DNA of 9,189 bases from an uncultured Thiotrichaceae bacterium. GTDB taxonomy: Bacteria > Pseudomonadota > Gammaproteobacteria > Thiotrichales > Thiotrichaceae. Numbering within the stretch: position 1 is the stretch's first letter; each line of letters begins with the position of its first letter. The notes under the pieces were generated by a model. The model searched no databases, was not told where the DNA came from, and saw only the letters and a program-made list of their open reading frames with translations. Where the stretch lies: positions 1 to 9,189 of the forward strand of contig CALHAO010000408.1 of assembly GCA_937931765.1 (NCBI GenBank), in the 5' to 3' direction. The position numbers were made by a program, and so were the translations under genes. This document shows, piece after piece, positions 6,754 to 9,189 of this stretch.

Positions 6754-6969
6754 AGCTTCTTTCCATTGCTGCAGCAACATGAAACATAAGCATAACGGAA
6801 TTAACAGTGTTTGTGCAAAAAACAACCAATAATGTGCATAAGTCACAAAATATAAGCCAAGCCAGGCAGCATCAACATCAGTATTGAGTAAAGACGTAAC
6901 AAATGATATAGACATTAAAATAGTGAATATTTCACAGAAAGTTTTTTGGCCACGCCTTATCCTGTGCAC
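6751..6969 (-). CDS. Possible small two-helix membrane protein, DUF2798-like
   Basis: The minus-strand frame encodes two hydrophobic segments (about CEIFTILMSISFVTSLL and WLFFAQTLLIPLCLCFMLL) with a short tail ending QQWKEA. Spacing of MS, N-T, D, W and P residues recalls the DUF2798 family of about 75-residue membrane proteins of unknown function, though the match is loose. The start is uncertain: GTG at 6969 (72 residues) is given here, while TTG at 6993 and ATG at 6915 (54 residues) are alternatives. None has a Shine-Dalgarno. The frame overlaps, in antisense, a plausible promoter for the plus-strand gene at 6995. It may instead be a decayed or fortuitous frame. Confidence 0.35.
   Translation of the reverse strand: MHRIRRGQKTFCEIFTILMSISFVTSLLNTDVDAAWLGLYFVTYAHYWLFFAQTLLIPLCLCFMLLQQWKEA
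6766..6777. repeat. Perfect 12-bp palindrome, second of a pair
   Basis: TTGCTGCAGCAA is self-complementary and lies 12 bp from the 14-bp palindrome at 6740-6753. It is inside the 3' end of the possible small membrane gene, where it codes LLQQ, so coding constraint could explain it by chance. Confidence 0.25.
6884..6912 (+). promoter_or_regulatory. Sigma70-type promoter for the DUF2007 gene pair
   Basis: TTGAGT (6884-6889) and TATAGA (6907-6912) are 17 bp apart, giving a predicted leader of about 75 nt before the ATG at 6995. It is the best pair I found upstream of that gene. It lies antisense within the possible small membrane gene. Confidence 0.5.
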
Positions 6970-6994
6970 ATTAACAAATGTAGGAGAAAACAAA

Positions 6995-7468
6995 ATGGCA
7001 AGACTGGTTATGGCGACAACTTATACAGGAATACTGGAAGCCCATATAGCACGTGGCCGCCTCGAAGCTGAAGGCATTCCAGTGGCACTACACAATGAAC
7101 ATCACATTGCTACCGACTGGTTGATATCCAATGCTATTGGTGGTGTAAAGCTAATGGTCGCAGCGTCCAACCTCGAACAAGCCAGAGACATTCTGCAATC
7201 TTGTGAAGCAGGCGAGTATGACATTGCACCTGAAATCAACTACAGCGATGGCCTGAGCTGCCCCAGCTGTAATTCAACGGACATTAATAGTGATAAACCC
7301 TGGCTGGCAATTTTACTCGGACTTATACCTTTTCAAATCTACTCGCTGGTGATGGCGAGGAGCCGTACACATCATAAGTGTGAACGTTGTAATTACCGGT
7401 GGCATCGTTGGTTTGAAGAATCGGATACCAAATCACTGGATGATGAGCTATGCCATGAACAACCTTAA
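6995..7468 (+). CDS. DUF2007-domain protein with split zinc-ribbon-like tail and hydrophobic segment
   Basis: The product has 157 residues. Residues 1-70 match the DUF2007 pattern (Pfam describes it as a putative prokaryotic signal-transducing protein): YTGILEAHIARGRLEAEGIPV, then GGVKLMVAASNLEQARDIL. The tail carries C89-P-S-C92-NSTDINS and C129-E-R-C132, two CxxC knuckles expected to bind one zinc. Between them, WLAILLGLIPFQIYSLVM (103-120) is hydrophobic enough to insert into or lie on the membrane. The start is the ATG at 6995 with AGGAG (6982-6986) eight bases upstream. An upstream in-frame ATG at 6884 would add 37 residues outside the domain and is rejected. The gene overlaps its paralogue by 14 bp. 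Ligand, partner and pathway are unknown. Confidence 0.8.
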   Translation: MARLVMATTYTGILEAHIARGRLEAEGIPVALHNEHHIATDWLISNAIGGVKLMVAASNLEQARDILQSCEAGEYDIAPEINYSDGLSCPSCNSTDINSDKPWLAILLGLIPFQIYSLVMARSRTHHKCERCNYRWHRWFEESDTKSLDDELCHEQP

Positions 7469-7895
7469 AGCCGTCGCCACTTACCCCGATAGCCTGTTAG
7501 CCGCTCTCGATCAGAAAAAACTGGAGGATGCGGGTATCCCGGCTGAGGTTTTTCATCATTCACCCACTGGTATCACCTACACAGAAATCAGTAGCGCTTC
7601 GCTGATGGTAGAAGAGCAAGATCTGGAACGGGCCACCATTTTCCTGAATTCGCACATACCGGAGCCAGAACCTTTCTCAGTCGCAGCGCCCACCGACCGA
7701 GCACGTATTCGTTGCCCGGAGTGCAACTCAGATGACATTAACAGCAGCGTCGACATGTTATCGCGGATTATCAATCTATTTACAATCGACTTCGATTTTC
7801 CGTTCACAACAAACAAGAGGAAGAACAAGAAGCGCCACCATTGTAAAAACTGTGGCCATAACTGGACGATTTGGTTTGATGGAAAAGGCTGGTGA
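7455..7895 (+). CDS. Second DUF2007-domain protein with zinc-ribbon-like tail, paralogue of the preceding gene
   Basis: The product has 146 residues. Residues 1-65 are a DUF2007-like domain: VATYPDSLLAALDQKKLEDAGIP, then SSASLMVEEQDLERATIFL. The tail has C87-P-E-C90-NSDDINSS and C130-K-N-C133-GHNWTIWFD, matching the upstream protein in the motif CPxCNSxDINS and in the HH-[KC]-C-x2-C then W-x2-WF ending. The stretch between the cysteine pairs is less hydrophobic and ends in a basic run (KRKNKKR), so this copy is likely soluble or peripheral. The ATG at 7455 lies 14 bp inside the upstream gene, with GATGAG seven bases before it, which suggests translational coupling. In-frame upstream ATGs from 7380 would start before the domain, deep in the neighbour. 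Function is unknown; action as a pair with the upstream product is inference. Confidence 0.78.
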   Translation: MNNLKAVATYPDSLLAALDQKKLEDAGIPAEVFHHSPTGITYTEISSASLMVEEQDLERATIFLNSHIPEPEPFSVAAPTDRARIRCPECNSDDINSSVDMLSRIINLFTIDFDFPFTTNKRKNKKRHHCKNCGHNWTIWFDGKGW

Positions 7896-7900
7896 GCAAA

Positions 7901-7925
7901 GGGCAGCGATCAGAAAACGCTGCTC
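7901..7925. terminator. Hairpin between convergent DUF2007 pair and aroC, possible terminator
   Basis: GGGCAGCG (7901-7908) pairs with CGCTGCTC (7918-7925), eight pairs including one G-U, around a 9-base loop. It starts 5 nt after the plus-strand stop and lies 33 nt beyond the aroC stop. On the minus strand it is followed by CTTTGC, and on the plus strand by no T-run, so the tail is poor either way. Confidence 0.4.
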
Positions 7926-7957
7926 CCATGCACCACAAAAATAGTACAAATAGTGAT

Positions 7958-9064
7958 TTACTGCTGCGGAGCCTGAGCCGGAATATCAGCCAACTCAGTC
8001 GTGACATCCATATTCTGAGCCCGATGCCGCAACGCATGATCCATCAAGGTAATCGCCAGCATCGCTTCACAAATCGGCGTAGCACGGATGCCAACACAAG
8101 GATCATGACGGCCCTTAGTAATCACCTCGACCGACTCACCATCAAGATTAATAGTTTCACCTGGAAGACGCATGCTGGAAGTCGGCTTAAAAGCGGTATG
8201 CACCACAATATCCTGACCAGATGTAATTCCGCCTAATGTACCGCCAGCCTCGTTCTGCAAAAAACCAGCCGCCGTAATTTCATCGCGGTGCTCAGTACCT
8301 TTTTGTGCCACCGAATCGAAACCCGCACCGATTTCCACGCCCTTAGAGGCATTAATACTCATCATCGCATGGGCAATGTCTGCATCAATGCGGTCAAAGA
8401 TGGGTTCTCCCCAGCCCGGAGGACACCCTTGTGCGACAGCAGTGATTTTTGCACCCACAGAATTACCTTCCTTACGCAAGGCATCCATATAGCTTTCCAT
8501 CTCGGCCACTTTGCTGTCATCCGGTGAAAAGAACGGGTTAGTTTCCACTACATCCCAATCCACGGTGTCGATCTTAATCGGGCCAAGTTGCGATAAATAA
8601 CCACGAATCGTCACGCCGTAACGCTCGGATAGGTATTTTTTCGCAATCGATCCTGCCGCTACGCGCATCGCGGTTTCACGCGCCGACGAACGGCCACCAC
8701 CACGATAATCACGAAAACCATACTTCTTATAATAAGTATAATCCGCATGACCGGGGCGGAAACGATCAAGGATATTCGAATAATCCTTAGAGCGCTGATC
8801 CGTATTATTAATCATCAACGCGATAGGCGTACCGGTGGTTTTCCCCTCGAAGATACCCGAGAGAATCTGCACCTCATCGGCTTCGCGACGCTGCGTAGTA
8901 TGGCGGCTCTGACCCGGCTTGCGCCGATCAAGATCCACCTGAATATCTTCAGCGGACAGCAGCATTCCCGGAGGACAACCATCGACAATACACCCGATCG
9001 CGGGGCCATGACTTTCACCGAATGATGTGACGGTGAATATTTTTCCAAAAGTATTTCCTGACAT
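7958..9064 (-). CDS. aroC: Chorismate synthase
   Basis: AroC converts 5-enolpyruvylshikimate 3-phosphate to chorismate with reduced FMN, the last shared step of aromatic amino acid, folate and quinone synthesis, in the cytoplasm. The 368-residue product has the bacterial length and all signatures: SFGESHGPAIG (14-24, H19), RRKPGQSRHTTQRREADEV (47-65), RPGHADYTYYKKYG (103-116, H106), RGGGRSSARETAMRVAAG (121-138) and GRHDPCVGIRA (318-328). H19 and H106 correspond to the conserved catalytic histidines. No separate flavin reductase domain is present. The start is set at the ATG at 9064 because MSGNTFGK matches the family N-terminus; an in-frame ATG nine codons upstream adds unconserved residues. 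The Shine-Dalgarno is weak. The gene is convergent with the DUF2007 pair and divergent from a gene beyond the right edge. Confidence 0.97.
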   Translation of the reverse strand: MSGNTFGKIFTVTSFGESHGPAIGCIVDGCPPGMLLSAEDIQVDLDRRKPGQSRHTTQRREADEVQILSGIFEGKTTGTPIALMINNTDQRSKDYSNILDRFRPGHADYTYYKKYGFRDYRGGGRSSARETAMRVAAGSIAKKYLSERYGVTIRGYLSQLGPIKIDTVDWDVVETNPFFSPDDSKVAEMESYMDALRKEGNSVGAKITAVAQGCPPGWGEPIFDRIDADIAHAMMSINASKGVEIGAGFDSVAQKGTEHRDEITAAGFLQNEAGGTLGGITSGQDIVVHTAFKPTSSMRLPGETINLDGESVEVITKGRHDPCVGIRATPICEAMLAITLMDHALRHRAQNMDVTTELADIPAQAPQQ

Positions 9065-9116
9065 GAGCCGGATTGTATCAAGAAATAGCATGAGGAAAAG
9101 TAAATATGTATCAGAA

Positions 9117-9146
9117 TTGATTTAACGCCGGATTTAAATCTATACT
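9117..9146 (+). promoter_or_regulatory. Sigma70-type promoter for a gene beyond the right edge
   Basis: TTGATT (9117-9122) and TATACT (9141-9146) are 18 bp apart on the plus strand. The last bases of the window (CTGAGGAGA, 9181-9189) contain a strong Shine-Dalgarno with no ATG after it yet. A rightward gene divergent from aroC therefore probably starts a few bases past the window. Confidence 0.55.
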
Positions 9147-9183
9147 GAGACAGGTGTAAACCTTCCGGCTTCCAACAATTCTG

Positions 9184-9189
9184 AGGAGA
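9184..9189 (+). promoter_or_regulatory. Probable ribosome binding site of the gene starting past the right edge
   Basis: AGGAGA sits at the very end of the window, about 35 bp after the predicted -10 element. No start codon follows inside the window, so the gene cannot be identified. Confidence 0.45.

Noticed and set aside
6884..6994. 37-residue N-terminal extension of the first DUF2007 protein
   Set aside because: The ATG at 6995 has AGGAG at 8 bp and matches the domain start; the extension contains the predicted promoter -10.
7380..7454. 25-residue N-terminal extension of the second DUF2007 protein
   Set aside because: It would start deep inside the upstream gene's zinc-ribbon codons, and the domain begins at the ATG at 7455.
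8747..9025. Plus-strand frame opposite aroC
   Set aside because: It is antisense to strongly conserved chorismate synthase codons and has no independent support.
9065..9091. Nine-residue N-terminal extension of AroC
   Set aside because: The family N-terminus is M-[SA]-G-N-T, which fits the ATG at 9064.
1..9189. CRISPR arrays, insertion sequences, tRNA or rRNA genes
   Set aside because: I saw no regularly spaced direct repeats, transposase motifs, terminal repeat pairs or tRNA/rRNA-like segments anywhere in the window.

Overview
The window reads as chromosomal DNA of a marine gammaproteobacterium. The chorismate synthase is of the gammaproteobacterial type, and a DUF2797 protein and an OmpP1/FadL outer-membrane protein fit that group. 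A complete DMSP lyase gene (dddP) points to a marine or alga-associated life. The genus cannot be fixed from the sequence alone.

Layout, left to right. (1) 1-578, minus: 5' part of a Cys-rich DUF2797 gene that runs off the left edge. (2) 726-2048, plus: dddP, divergent from DUF2797, with a strong Shine-Dalgarno and every metal ligand of the family. (3) 2160-3368, minus: a FadL-family outer-membrane channel convergent with dddP; a GC-rich inverted repeat separates the two. (4) 3440-4756, minus: a NYN-domain protein (putative RNase) with a LOTUS/OST-HTH-like segment and a good sigma70-type promoter. (5) 4757-4990: non-coding, holding that promoter and a perfect 11-bp hairpin. (6) 4991-6715, minus: a secreted right-handed beta-helix protein with a C-terminal Ig-like domain, visibly richer in A+T than its neighbours. 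(7) 6716-6994: a short region with two perfect palindromes, a possible small two-helix membrane protein on the minus strand and a sigma70-type promoter on the plus strand. (8) 6995-7468 and 7455-7895, plus: two overlapping paralogous genes, each a DUF2007 domain followed by a split CxxC...CxxC zinc-ribbon-like tail. (9) 7958-9064, minus: aroC, convergent with that pair. (10) 9065-9189: divergent intergenic region with a promoter and Shine-Dalgarno for a plus-strand gene beyond the right edge.

The genes do not form one operon. The clearest metabolic statement is cleavage of DMSP to dimethyl sulfide and acrylate by DddP. No acrylate-catabolism gene, DMSP transporter or dedicated regulator lies in the window, so dddP looks like a stand-alone acquisition among housekeeping and hypothetical genes. 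The least described element is the overlapping DUF2007/zinc-ribbon pair, apparently a tandem duplication in which one copy has a hydrophobic, possibly membrane-inserted segment between its cysteine pairs. I see no CRISPR array, transposase, phage gene, tRNA or rRNA.
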